From Nitrospinia bacterium (GTDB lineage Bacteria; Nitrospinota; Nitrospinia; Nitrospinales; JAJDAT01): 64,000 bases of DNA. The position numbers were made by a program, and so were the translations under genes. The notes beneath the pieces are model-generated. The model worked only from the letters and a program-made list of their open reading frames with translations, made no database searches and had not been told where the DNA came from. Below, one piece after another: positions 8,010 through 16,090 of this stretch. The stretch's first letter is position 1; the number at the start of each line of letters is the position of its first letter. The stretch is from positions 1-64,000 of the forward strand of contig JAJDAT010000026.1 in assembly GCA_029261715.1 (NCBI GenBank), in the 5' to 3' direction.

Positions 8010-8462
8010 GTGATTAAATTAGATCCAGATCAAACTTTTAGGACTATAGCTGGAATCGAATTTTTTAAGAGCTTTAGTGACGAAGAGAAAAAAAGTCTTT
8101 CTGAATATGCTGGACAGATTCTGACTTATAAGCCTAAGGCCACTATTATTAAGCAAGGGATGAATGAAAACTCGATTTTTTTCATTTTAAAAGGTTTGGT
8201 GGACGTTAATTATGAAGAACAATCTACTATTGTTTTAGCTGATTTAGGTCCTGGTTCTATATTGGGAGAGATGAGTTTTATTTGTGGGCTTCCTAGGTCT
8301 GCGAACGCGGTGGCAAGAGAAGAGACAATGGTTTTGAGGCTTGAGGGGGTTGTTTATAAAAGAATGAAACCTGATATTCAAAATAAATTTAAAGATAAGG
8401 TTATTGATATTTTACTTGATAGAATTGACAAAATTAGCAATCGATTACTTAAATACCTCTAA
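8010..8462 (+). CDS. Stand-alone cyclic-nucleotide-binding domain protein
   Basis: 150 residues from a GTG start. An upstream TTG at 7971 would also be in frame, but GGGGAGA precedes the GTG by about ten bases and the resulting N-terminus (IKLDPDQTFRTIAGIEFF) lines up with that of the paralogue at 53601-54185. The CNB roll occupies about 20-115 with the cassette LGEMSFICGLPRSANAVA at 85-102, keeping Glu87 and Arg96. A C-terminal amphipathic helix follows; there is no DNA-binding or catalytic output. It is probably a cytoplasmic regulatory subunit. The next gene is convergent, 19 bp away. Confidence 0.78.
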   Translation: MIKLDPDQTFRTIAGIEFFKSFSDEEKKSLSEYAGQILTYKPKATIIKQGMNENSIFFILKGLVDVNYEEQSTIVLADLGPGSILGEMSFICGLPRSANAVAREETMVLRLEGVVYKRMKPDIQNKFKDKVIDILLDRIDKISNRLLKYL

Positions 8463-8481
8463 TTTTTAGACGTTCTTTTGG

Positions 8482-9348
8482 TTATTTGGTTGGAGGTAAG
8501 GGGAAAGAAGACACTTGGTTCCCATCAAAGGAAGGAACCAAAATTAGTTTTTTGTTTTTATCGACTGAAATGTCCGCAGGAGTTTTTAGACCGCTTTTTA
8601 TTATTTCCAATTGTTCGTAGTTTTTTAACCTAAAAATAGTTCCTTCTGAAAAACTTGAAAAAACAATATTCCCGTCTTGGTCTAAGTCTATACCTTCTAA
8701 ATCTTTCAATCCTTTTTTTCTAAAGACTGGAAGAATACTGCCTTTTTGATCGACAGATAAAATTTTACCTGTTTTCCAAGTTGCAACTAACAAACGTTTG
8801 TTAGCGATCTCATATACCAAGCCATTGGGGCGGCCTAAAGTGAGTCCCTGAGCTAATACGCCGACTCTGTAATGACTTTTAGGTTCAATCCAAAATATAA
8901 AATTTCCAAGCGTATCGGAAATATAAATTTTATTGTTGTCGGTTGCAATGTCGTTGAGAAATTTAGCGTTTAGAAGAGAAAAGTCTATAGAGCCAAGGAA
9001 TTTACCCGTTGCTTTATCAAATCGGTGAACTGTATCTATATCTGTGACATAGAGATGATTCTCGAAAAGGGTTAAACCTTTAGGGGCGTGTAGGTGAACT
9101 CCTTTTTTTCCGCCGCTAATAAAATGGAGATCGATAAGTTTTCCATTGGGTCCTAATTTGGAAATGAAGCCATTATTGTCTTTCTTTAAAGGATGGCCGT
9201 TTATGTTAGAAATATAGTAGTAGCCTGTTTTGGGATCGACAATAATGCTTTCTGGAGTTTTCATGTCGCTTACTTGAAAAGCAAAAGCGGTTCCTAATCC
9301 CAATGTCCATGTAAAAATGGCAACGCAACTTTGAAAAAGACGACTCAT
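8482..9348 (-). CDS. Secreted SMP-30/NHL-type beta-propeller protein
   Basis: 288 residues with a signal peptide (about 1-23, ending AFA). The remainder consists of propeller blades with recurring motifs: GYYYISNI, HLYVTDID, KIYISDTLGNFIFWIEP, GLVYEIANKRLLVATW, LDQDGNIVFSSFSEGTIFRL and ISVDKNKKLILVPSF. This resembles SMP-30/gluconolactonase-like or NHL six-bladed propellers in the periplasm. The enzymatic residues of gluconolactonase cannot be confirmed by eye, so a binding or lactonase role remains open. It is a monocistronic gene. Confidence 0.7.
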   Translation of the reverse strand: MSRLFQSCVAIFTWTLGLGTAFAFQVSDMKTPESIIVDPKTGYYYISNINGHPLKKDNNGFISKLGPNGKLIDLHFISGGKKGVHLHAPKGLTLFENHLYVTDIDTVHRFDKATGKFLGSIDFSLLNAKFLNDIATDNNKIYISDTLGNFIFWIEPKSHYRVGVLAQGLTLGRPNGLVYEIANKRLLVATWKTGKILSVDQKGSILPVFRKKGLKDLEGIDLDQDGNIVFSSFSEGTIFRLKNYEQLEIIKSGLKTPADISVDKNKKLILVPSFDGNQVSSFPLPPTK

Positions 9349-9502
9349 AATGAATTAGTTAAGGGAAAGGGAAGAAAATATTTTTTGAACCTTAAAGTTA
9401 ATATGGTAATAATTACTTCCCGCCTTGGCAACTCCTTAATTCTTGGTGAAAAAATAACCGAAGATCAAAGTTTCGTTTGATAGGCGTCTTAAAACTTAAA
9501 CC

Positions 9503-9826
9503 ATGAGCAATCGCACAAATAAAACGGATATTATTCTCGGAATAATTCTGATGGGAACCACTGGGGCGTTAATTGGTTTCTTCTGGAACAGTTATATTCT
9601 GATGGGAATAGCTTGTGTGTTAGGCTCTATCATTGGCGGTTTTGTAGGTTGGCTTGGAGGTCGCAGGTTTATGGCGATTATTCTTGCCGGAGCGATACTG
9701 GGTCTTTTTATAGGCAAACAGTCTGGAAACCCAGACGTGCTAATTATGGCGGCTGGTTCGGGAGCGGCTATTGCCGGTTTTATTGGCGCTCAGGTTGAAC
9801 GGTTTTTTAGATCTAAAAAACATTAA
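9503..9826 (+). CDS. Small glycine-rich integral membrane protein, unknown function
   Basis: 107 residues, almost entirely hydrophobic with Gly-xxx-Gly zippers, predicted to form three or four membrane helices (about 10-28, 31-52, 55-73, 80-98), with a short basic C-terminus. It resembles generic glycine-zipper membrane proteins and I assign no function. The Shine-Dalgarno sequence is weak. Tex follows 93 bp downstream on the same strand. Confidence 0.6.
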   Translation: MSNRTNKTDIILGIILMGTTGALIGFFWNSYILMGIACVLGSIIGGFVGWLGGRRFMAIILAGAILGLFIGKQSGNPDVLIMAAGSGAAIAGFIGAQVERFFRSKKH

Positions 9827-9919
9827 ATACTAAACATAAATTGTTTTATTGAGTTTTTAAAAATTGTAAAGAGTATTTATGATTTTTAGGCGCATGGCTT
9901 TTATTTAATAGGAAAAAAG

Positions 9920-12238
9920 ATGAGTTTAATTGAAGAGTCTTTACATTTTATTGAAAAAAAACAGACCGTTTCACAATCGCAAATTCGTACGATCCTTCAA
10001 CTTGCATTGGATGAAGATTGTACGGTTCCATTCATTGCGCGATATCGAAAAGAAAAAACGGGAAATTTAGACGAAACTATAATTCGAGAAATATTAAGTT
10101 CGCATGAAGAATACTGTGAAATTAATAAGCGGAAGTTATTTATTTCAGAAACGATCGAAAAAGCTGGAAAGCTAGACCCCGAAACAAAGAAACTTATAGA
10201 AGAGGCTGAAACGCTTCGGAGATTAGAAGATATCTACGCTCCATATAAAGCAAAAAGAAAGACTAAGGCGCAGAAGGCAATTGAAAGAGGATTGGAACCG
10301 CTTGCAGATTTGATTTTATCGACGTCTTTAAGTTTAGAAGAATTGGAAGAACAGAAGGGAGCTGAATTTGTAGGAGTGGGTGAAGACCCTGTACCTAGCT
10401 TTAAAGAGGCTATTGAAGGCGCGCGCGATATTTTGATTTATAGGTTTTCACATGATCTTGAAGTTAAAGAAGAGCTTCGAAGTTTATTTTGGAGTAAGGG
10501 ATCTCTTGTATCAAAAAAACAAAACGATGCGGAGAAAATAAAGGATTCCTCAAAATTTCGAGATTTTTTTGATTATCGGGAAGCAATCAAATCTCTTCAT
10601 GAACCCAAAGCGGGTCATCGATATTTGGCTATGCGAAGAGGAGCGGTTCTAAAAATTCTAAAAGCTGAAATTTGGGTTGAACCGGATCTGGCCCTGAGCT
10701 TAATGCGAAGTAAATTTTTAGCTTCGAAAGAAGATTTAGCTCATATTGATTTTTTGACCGAATGTGTCGAAAAAGCTTATCTTTTGTATATTCATCCTTC
10801 TTTGGATTTAGAAATCAAAACAGAATTAAAGCGATCTGCCGATGAAACATCGATCGAGGTTTTTGGAAAAAATTTAAAAGATCTTTTGCTGGCTCCGTAT
10901 TTAGGAGCGAAAACTGTAATGGGAGTGGATCCTGGAATTAGAACAGGATGCAAAATTGTGGTTGTTGATAAAACGGGGAAACTTTTGGACGATACAGTGA
11001 TTTATCCACATCCTCCAAAAAATGATAAAATAGGTTCCGGTCGTATTGTTCAAGATTTAATCAATAAATATGGAATTGAATTTGTCGCCATTGGAAATGG
11101 TACTTATGGCCGTGAAACGCTAGCTCTTTTTCAAGAAACTATTGAAAGTGTTATAGCGGGAACTGTTTCGGCGGTATTGATTTCAGAATCGGGAGCTTCG
11201 GTATATTCTGCTTCTCCTCTTGCCAAAGAAGAATTTCCTGATAGAGATCTTACGGTCCGAGGAGCGGTTTCTATTGCAAGAAGATTCCAAGACCCATTGG
11301 CAGAATTAGTTAAGATTGATCCGAAGTCCATTGGAGTAGGACAATATCAACACGACGTTAGCCAAGTTAAGTTGAAAAAATCTTTGGGAGCCGCAGTTGA
11401 AGATTGTGTGAACTATGTTGGGGTTGATTTAAATACGGCTTCAGCTCAATCGCTCGCTTACGTATCTGGAATTGGTAAGAGCCTAGCCGAAACGTTGGTT
11501 AAATTCCGAGAATCCGAAGGTGGTTTTGTGGATCGTCGCCAATTGTTAAAAGCGCCTCGTTTTAGTGAAAAAATTTTTGAGCAGGCGGCAGGTTTTTTAA
11601 GAATTTATAAGGGAATGAATCCGTTAGATTCGACCTTTATCCATCCAGAACGTTATGAGCTATTGGAAAGTTGGGGGAAAAGTAAAAATATAGAAATGGA
11701 TGAATTGGTTCGCAATTCATCGAATGTCGAAAAATTAGAAAACGATGACTCTGTTTGCAGTCAGATAGGAGAAGCAACTTTGAAAGATATTATTCAATCT
11801 TTGAAAGCCCCGACTCAAGATCCCCGAAAGGAATTTGAGCCGATCCCCTTTCAAAAGGATTTAAAAAAGCTAGAAGACGTTCAAGTTGGAAACTGGTACA
11901 CCGGTTCTGTTGTTAATATTACGCAATTTGGGGCTTTTGTTGATATTGGAATTAAAGAATCTGGTTTGATTCATGTTTCCCAAATGTCAGATAAGTTTGT
12001 TAAAAATCCAATGGAGTGTATGCAGGTAGGTCAAACTGTTAAAGTTAGAGCTATTAAAATAGATCTAGAAAGAAAACGATTGGCTTTATCTTGTAAGTCA
12101 GAACCAGATATAAAAAAGAACGACCGTCCAAAATTGAAAAAAAGTAGTCCGAAAAAAAGCAGTCCGAAAAAAAATAAAGAGGAGATTCCAATTGATGACT
12201 CTAATCCCTTTGCGGCTTTAAAGAAATTGAAACTCTAA
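9920..12238 (+). CDS. tex: Tex-family transcription accessory / RNA-binding protein
   Basis: 772 residues, the usual Tex length. Order: N-terminal helical Tex region (1-320, with FIARYRKEKTGNLDE near 38-52 and EDIYAPYKAKRKTKA near 107-121), YqgF/RuvC-like fold (about 330-450, GVDPGIRTGC near 337-346), helix-hairpin-helix (about 500-570, GIGKSLAETLVKFRE) and an S1 RNA-binding domain (about 652-722, GAFVDIGIKESGLIHVSQMS). The C-terminus is a Lys/Ser tail with a KSSPKK repeat. Tex proteins bind RNA and associate with transcription elongation. AGGAAAA precedes the ATG. It stands alone. Confidence 0.95.
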   Translation: MSLIEESLHFIEKKQTVSQSQIRTILQLALDEDCTVPFIARYRKEKTGNLDETIIREILSSHEEYCEINKRKLFISETIEKAGKLDPETKKLIEEAETLRRLEDIYAPYKAKRKTKAQKAIERGLEPLADLILSTSLSLEELEEQKGAEFVGVGEDPVPSFKEAIEGARDILIYRFSHDLEVKEELRSLFWSKGSLVSKKQNDAEKIKDSSKFRDFFDYREAIKSLHEPKAGHRYLAMRRGAVLKILKAEIWVEPDLALSLMRSKFLASKEDLAHIDFLTECVEKAYLLYIHPSLDLEIKTELKRSADETSIEVFGKNLKDLLLAPYLGAKTVMGVDPGIRTGCKIVVVDKTGKLLDDTVIYPHPPKNDKIGSGRIVQDLINKYGIEFVAIGNGTYGRETLALFQETIESVIAGTVSAVLISESGASVYSASPLAKEEFPDRDLTVRGAVSIARRFQDPLAELVKIDPKSIGVGQYQHDVSQVKLKKSLGAAVEDCVNYVGVDLNTASAQSLAYVSGIGKSLAETLVKFRESEGGFVDRRQLLKAPRFSEKIFEQAAGFLRIYKGMNPLDSTFIHPERYELLESWGKSKNIEMDELVRNSSNVEKLENDDSVCSQIGEATLKDIIQSLKAPTQDPRKEFEPIPFQKDLKKLEDVQVGNWYTGSVVNITQFGAFVDIGIKESGLIHVSQMSDKFVKNPMECMQVGQTVKVRAIKIDLERKRLALSCKSEPDIKKNDRPKLKKSSPKKSSPKKNKEEIPIDDSNPFAALKKLKL

Positions 12239-12290
12239 TATTCTCGATTGGATAATGCATAGATTTAGTTTGGTAGGACAATCAGAAATA

Positions 12291-12319
12291 AAAAACGGCC
12301 AAGGAACTCCTTGGCCGTT
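12291..12319 (-). terminator. Intrinsic terminator of rpsU
   Basis: An 11-bp perfect stem (AACGGCCAAGG with CCTTGGCCGTT, loop of four bases) is followed on the minus strand by a run of Ts. It lies 30 bp beyond the rpsU stop. On the plus strand the T-tract is distant and weak, so termination of tex from this element is less certain. Confidence 0.85.
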
Positions 12320-12348
12320 GCGCATTAAGACTTTTTTAGTAAGACTCG

Positions 12349-12540
12349 TTAATTAAAAGACATAGATCTTCTTTTCTTTTTAGCTTCTTTTTCTTTTCTT
12401 TTCTTTTTAACGGAGGGTTTTTCGTAAAAGCGTCTTCGTTTTAATTCTTTGAGTAACCCTTCTTTAGTCAATTGTCTTTTTAAAACTTTTAATGCTTTGT
12501 CTACCTGGTTTTGGTATACGTTAACATCCAATAATTTCAC
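12349..12540 (-). CDS. rpsU: Small ribosomal subunit protein bS21
   Basis: 63 residues, the family's usual size: DVNVYQNQVDKALKVLKRQL, then LLKELKRRRFYEKPSVKKKRK and a strongly basic tail. bS21 binds 16S rRNA near the platform and helps initiation. I choose the GTG at 12538-12540: it is preceded directly by the tract AAGGGGGGG, a plausible Shine-Dalgarno sequence, and gives the conserved N-terminal length. An in-frame ATG four codons earlier would place the G-run inside the coding sequence. It ends at a strong terminator and is divergent from the ChaN gene. Confidence 0.9.
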   Translation of the reverse strand: MKLLDVNVYQNQVDKALKVLKRQLTKEGLLKELKRRRFYEKPSVKKKRKEKEAKKKRRSMSFN

Positions 12541-12549
12541 CCCCCCCTT
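12540..12549 (-). promoter_or_regulatory. Homopolymeric G8 tract overlapping the rpsU ribosome-binding site and start
   Basis: Eight consecutive Gs on the coding strand (12540-12547), preceded by AA, run into the GTG start codon. The tract doubles as the Shine-Dalgarno sequence, and its length sets both the spacing and the frame relation to the upstream ATG at 12550-12552. Confidence 0.6.
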
Positions 12550-12663
12550 CATTTAAATATAGTATAGCTTTGATGAAAAATCGTAATATATAATATTAAT
12601 TATTTATATGTCAAGGCGATAGGATTCCTCCTCAAATTGTTAGTTAAAGCTAGGGTAAAACTT

Positions 12664-13860
12664 ATGAAATTCTTGTTAATAAGAGCTTTATTTATAGCGG
12701 TTTTCACTTTTTTCATTCCATTTTTTTCGTCTGTTGAGGCCGAGGAGTACCCGGGATCTCCTTATATAAATTTGAAAGATGCTGAAGTAGGTTCAATTGT
12801 TCATCTTCCCACTGGCGTAAAAATTAATTTTGATCAGTTGGTAAATACTTTGTCGGACTCAAGAGTGATTTACGTTGGAGAAACGCACGATAACTTGGAA
12901 GCGCATCGTGTCCAATTGGAAATTATACAGGCTTTAAATAAGAAGTTTCCTGGGCGTGTGGCTGTTGGGATGGAAATGTTTCGTCGTTCGGCGCAACCTC
13001 AGCTAGATTTGTGGCAGTCAGGCAGATTGTCTGATCGAGAGTTCAAATCGTTATTTTATAAACATTGGGGAACGGATTATAGAATTTATAAAATGGTCTT
13101 TGATTATATTTCTAAAAACCGGTTGCCAATCATAGGATTGAAATCTAATAAAGAAACTCAAAAAAAATTTAGAGAGAAGGGGTATCCCGAACGTTCCAAC
13201 GACGGTTCTTTTCCTGAAATCGATTTGGAAGATCCTTTTCATAAGGCGTATTCGGCTAGTGTTTTTGGCGGTCATGAAAAACAGTCTCTAAAAAATAGTA
13301 AGCCATACAAGATGCTTCTTTTATGGGAAGAGACTATGGCGGAGACTGTGGCAAACTTTTTAAACGAAGAGAGATTCAACGATTGGAAGTTGGTTGTTTT
13401 AGCCGGCGGTTTTCATGTGCAGTATGGTTTTGGAATTCCAAAGAGAGCTTTTCGCAGGATTCCACACTCTTATTCGATAGTCTTGCCCACAGTAACGCAT
13501 ATTCCTCCTGAGCTTAAAGATCGAGAGATGAGTTACGATTCTGTTTCGATACCTTTATACTCGGCAGATTTTGCATGGAAAGTTGATTATAAAGTTCTCC
13601 CAGAAGGAAAAATAAAATTAGGAGTTTTTCTAGAGGAGACTGAAAAAGGGCCAAAAATTAAGTCGGTTGGAGAAGGTTCTAACGCGGACCGGGCGGGAAT
13701 CTTGGCGAACGATATTTTAATCGAAATGTCTGGAGAACCGATTAATGGAGTGGAAGACTTAAAAGAATTTTTACAAACTAAAAAGTCTGGCGATGTTGTT
13801 ACCGTTAAGTTAATTCGAAATAGCGTTCAAATGATTTTAGAAATGGAATTACTGGAATAA
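12664..13860 (+). CDS. ChaN-like (DUF399) haem-binding-family protein fused to a PDZ domain
   Basis: 398 residues from the ATG at 12664; a TTG at 12637 is in frame but AGGG precedes this ATG and it starts a good signal peptide (about 1-24, ending SSVEA). The ChaN-like domain at about 40-270 has YVGETHDNLEAHRVQ, VAVGMEMFRRSAQPQLD and the late VVLAGGFHVQYGFGIP. ChaN of Campylobacter binds haem as a dimer and is linked to iron uptake. A PDZ domain at about 315-395 (KSVGEGSNADRAGI, LIEMSGEPINGV) suggests peptide or protease-type binding. It is exported, and may be relevant to haem supply for the cytochromes at 16-31 kb, which is inference. Confidence 0.82.
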   Translation: MKFLLIRALFIAVFTFFIPFFSSVEAEEYPGSPYINLKDAEVGSIVHLPTGVKINFDQLVNTLSDSRVIYVGETHDNLEAHRVQLEIIQALNKKFPGRVAVGMEMFRRSAQPQLDLWQSGRLSDREFKSLFYKHWGTDYRIYKMVFDYISKNRLPIIGLKSNKETQKKFREKGYPERSNDGSFPEIDLEDPFHKAYSASVFGGHEKQSLKNSKPYKMLLLWEETMAETVANFLNEERFNDWKLVVLAGGFHVQYGFGIPKRAFRRIPHSYSIVLPTVTHIPPELKDREMSYDSVSIPLYSADFAWKVDYKVLPEGKIKLGVFLEETEKGPKIKSVGEGSNADRAGILANDILIEMSGEPINGVEDLKEFLQTKKSGDVVTVKLIRNSVQMILEMELLE

Positions 13861-13874
13861 TGAATCCCCCAAAT

Positions 13875-14618
13875 CTATGGTGTCTGCGGATCGTTTTTAG
13901 TTTCTGTTAATTCTAAGAAAATTTCTTCTAAATCCGCGCGCGATTTTCCAGCTTGCAATCCTAAGTCGTTCACACCTCCAAGAGCTATCAATCGCCCTTT
14001 ATTAATGACGGCGATTCTATCGCACATAGCTTCGGCAATTCCTAGCGAATGCGTTGACATAAAAATTGTCGTTCCATGTTTGCATAAGTCGATAAAAAGC
14101 GATTTTACTTGGCGAGCTCCTTTAGGATCTAAGCCTACTAAAGGCTCGTCGACGATTAGCGCTTGCGGTTCATGAATTAACGCGCTTGAGATAACTAGTT
14201 TTTGTTTCATCCCATGAGAAAAACTTTCGATGAGTTTATTGGAAGATTCGTCTAGGTTAAAAAAACTCAAAAACTCTTGCGCTTTGAGTTCAGCTTTTTG
14301 TCTTTCTAATCCGTATAAATCGGAAATGAAAATAAGATATTCCCATCCCGTTAGCTTCTCGTAAATTGTAGGGCGATCAGGAATATAACCGGTTATCGCT
14401 TTAGCGTTTAATGGATCTTTATCTAGATCAAAGTCTCCAATAGAAGCTATACCAGAGGTAGGTTTGATTAAACCTGTTAAAATTTTTATTGTTGTTGTTT
14501 TGCCTGCGCCATTTGGACCGATGAAGCCGAATAATTCGCCTTTTTTAATGGTTAGATCTAGGTTGTCGACGGCTTTTACAGATCCATATAATTTCGATAT
14601 GCCAGAAAGTTTTATCAC
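13875..14618 (-). CDS. ABC transporter ATP-binding protein (orphan)
   Basis: 247 residues with all ABC ATPase motifs: Walker A GPNGAGKT at 34-41, signature SFSHGMKQ at 132-139, Walker B ALIVDEP at 153-159 with D-loop GLDP, and H-loop His190 (STHS). It resembles the EcsA/NatA/CcmA-like exporter subgroup. No permease gene is adjacent on either side; an acylphosphatase gene lies 47 bp upstream on the same strand. The substrate cannot be inferred. Confidence 0.9.
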   Translation of the reverse strand: MIKLSGISKLYGSVKAVDNLDLTIKKGELFGFIGPNGAGKTTTIKILTGLIKPTSGIASIGDFDLDKDPLNAKAITGYIPDRPTIYEKLTGWEYLIFISDLYGLERQKAELKAQEFLSFFNLDESSNKLIESFSHGMKQKLVISSALIHEPQALIVDEPLVGLDPKGARQVKSLFIDLCKHGTTIFMSTHSLGIAEAMCDRIAVINKGRLIALGGVNDLGLQAGKSRADLEEIFLELTETKNDPQTP

Positions 14619-14665
14619 GAGGGCAATAAGAATCGACTAAAAGGGTAAGGATTTTTTATTGAAAG

Positions 14666-14938
14666 CTATCTGATTTCAAAGTCTTGGTATCCTTTGGGGG
14701 AAATCCAATCCGATTCAATGGAAGAAACAGAGGCGGCAGGTGGACCTTGATGGCACCAATCAATAAATTCTTCTAACTTTTTTTGAGAGCCTTCTGCATG
14801 ACTTTCTACTATTCCATTAGGAGAATTCTTCACCCATCCCGTTAAGCCCAAACCTTGAGCTTTAGATTGAGCGCTGGCTCGATAATAAACTCCTTGAACT
14901 CGTCCTTGAATTTTAAGAAGTACCGCAGAAGTTTTCAT
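14666..14938 (-). CDS. acyP: Acylphosphatase
   Basis: 90 residues, the usual size. It has the catalytic loop GRVQGVYYRASAQ, in which Arg binds the phosphate, and the catalytic Asn in GWVKNSPNG, both as in the family. It hydrolyses acyl phosphates such as acetyl phosphate or carbamoyl phosphate. It is a small cytoplasmic enzyme, 47 bp upstream of the ABC ATPase gene and 44 bp downstream of a short hypothetical gene, and may be co-transcribed with both. Confidence 0.93.
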   Translation of the reverse strand: MKTSAVLLKIQGRVQGVYYRASAQSKAQGLGLTGWVKNSPNGIVESHAEGSQKKLEEFIDWCHQGPPAASVSSIESDWISPKGYQDFEIR

Positions 14939-14982
14939 AAGGAATTAAAGGCTGATAAGCTATAAAGTCTTCAACAGTTATT

Positions 14983-15219
14983 TCATTTTTTGCGATTGCC
15001 ATCGTCAAACAAATGTTGGATTTGGCGGTAAATTTCGAATTTAGAACCTTCGCCGATTTTTTCGCCAAATTTTCCCAGATCGCGCATGATTCTCTGGAAT
15101 TGAGAAGTAGAGCCGGAAAAGCCTTGAATTAAGGGGCGAAAGTAGGCTTGTTCTTCGTCGTCCAAGCGATCGCAGATTTCGTAAAGACGTTTTTTTAAGG
15201 GTTCAAACTTATCTTCCAT
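14983..15219 (-). CDS. Small cytoplasmic protein, unknown function
   Basis: 78 residues from the ATG at 15217-15219; a GTG three codons upstream is an alternative and neither has a strong Shine-Dalgarno sequence. The protein is helical and charged (FEPLKKRLYEICDRLDDEEQ, IMRDLGKFGEKIGEG, EIYRQIQHLFDD). I recognise no domain. It is probably in an operon with the acylphosphatase gene. Confidence 0.6.
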   Translation of the reverse strand: MEDKFEPLKKRLYEICDRLDDEEQAYFRPLIQGFSGSTSQFQRIMRDLGKFGEKIGEGSKFEIYRQIQHLFDDGNRKK

Positions 15220-15464
15220 AGCGCTCACAGTCGTTTTAAGAATCCTGAGAAAATGATGTGGTCATAGTATCCCCTGAAAAAAGGCTTTGCAATGAGTTTT
15301 TAAAACAAGAAAAACATAATGTACTTTTGAATTATTGCTGTACTTACAGGGAGGTGATGTTTAGCGTGTCGTTTGCGGTTCTTTTGGAAGGCCAATTTTT
15401 CGCGCTATATAAGCGCTTGCGGATCTAACGTACTAATTTTTCTATACGAAATGAAAGCTTAATC

Positions 15465-15794
15465 TCATATTTTCTTTAACCTACTTTCCATTATTTTTTT
15501 TACGGCTTTTACTCCTGGGTTGGAATCGGGTAGGTTTTTAAACATCTCTTTAGTGATGACAGAACACTCGCAATCTTCCAGGGCAACTACGGTAGCAGAG
15601 CGAGGTCTTCCGTCAATCAACCCCATTTCTCCAAAAATATCTTGCTCCTTAAGAACGGCTAGTAATTTTTTTTTGCCGTTTTCTCCTTCTAGAATAACCT
15701 GAGCTTTGCCTTTAACTATAATAAAAGCGCTGGTTCCCCTCCTACCTTGCTTAATGATTATTTTTCCCTTTGGAAATAGCGTATTATCCGACAT
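15465..15794 (-). CDS. Stand-alone cyclic-nucleotide-binding domain protein
   Basis: 109 residues consisting of only a CNB roll. The cassette FGEMGLIDGRPRSATVVA at 54-71 keeps Glu56 and Arg65, the cyclic-phosphate ligands. It is most like the protein at 2570-2947 (shared GLIDG-PR-ATV-A-ED-C pattern). There is no output domain. It lies immediately upstream of, and divergent from, the FAD-CNB-ferredoxin operon, sharing a 296-bp intergenic region, so it could be co-regulated with that operon or compete for the same messenger. Confidence 0.82.
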   Translation of the reverse strand: MSDNTLFPKGKIIIKQGRRGTSAFIIVKGKAQVILEGENGKKKLLAVLKEQDIFGEMGLIDGRPRSATVVALEDCECSVITKEMFKNLPDSNPGVKAVKKIMESRLKKI

Positions 15795-15990
15795 GGTATT
15801 CTTATTAGCCTGACTTTCCTTATTCGAAGTATTTTACTATTTAATGTTTTAAAATCAAGCGGTTAAATTAAATTGCACACGTAAACGATTGTAATTGGTA
15901 TTCCGAGCTGTTAGTTGGGCGTTTAAAAAAAAACTAATAAAATTCTTTGTGTAATTATGGGAATTTAAAGATAAGTTTTTGATGTTTTTT

Positions 15991-16049
15991 TTGACAAAAA
16001 TTAGAATTCTTAACTGGTTTCAATGGGCTTATTTGTGTATTATGAGCCC
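15991..16049 (+). promoter_or_regulatory. Candidate promoter/operator of the electron-transfer operon
   Basis: A perfect -35-like TTGACA lies at 15991-15996, but no good -10 sits 16-18 bases after it. Further on, TATTAT near 16038 is a -10-like hexamer flanked by the imperfect inverted repeat GGGCTTA (16025) and TGAGCCC (ending 16049). The dyad around a -10 is a typical place for a repressor. The start codon is at 16091. Confidence 0.3.
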
Positions 16050-16090
16050 GTGCTAGAAACTTTTTAACTGCTTATTGACTAGAGATTAAA

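Noticed and set aside
12550-12552. ATG as rpsU start
   Set aside because: It would place the SD-like G-run inside the gene and lengthen the N-terminus beyond family norm; GTG at 12540 fits better, though this is not proven.
13875-14618. CcmA (haem exporter ATPase) because of nearby cytochromes and ChaN
   Set aside because: No ccmB or ccmC gene is adjacent, and the sequence is a generic ABC ATPase.
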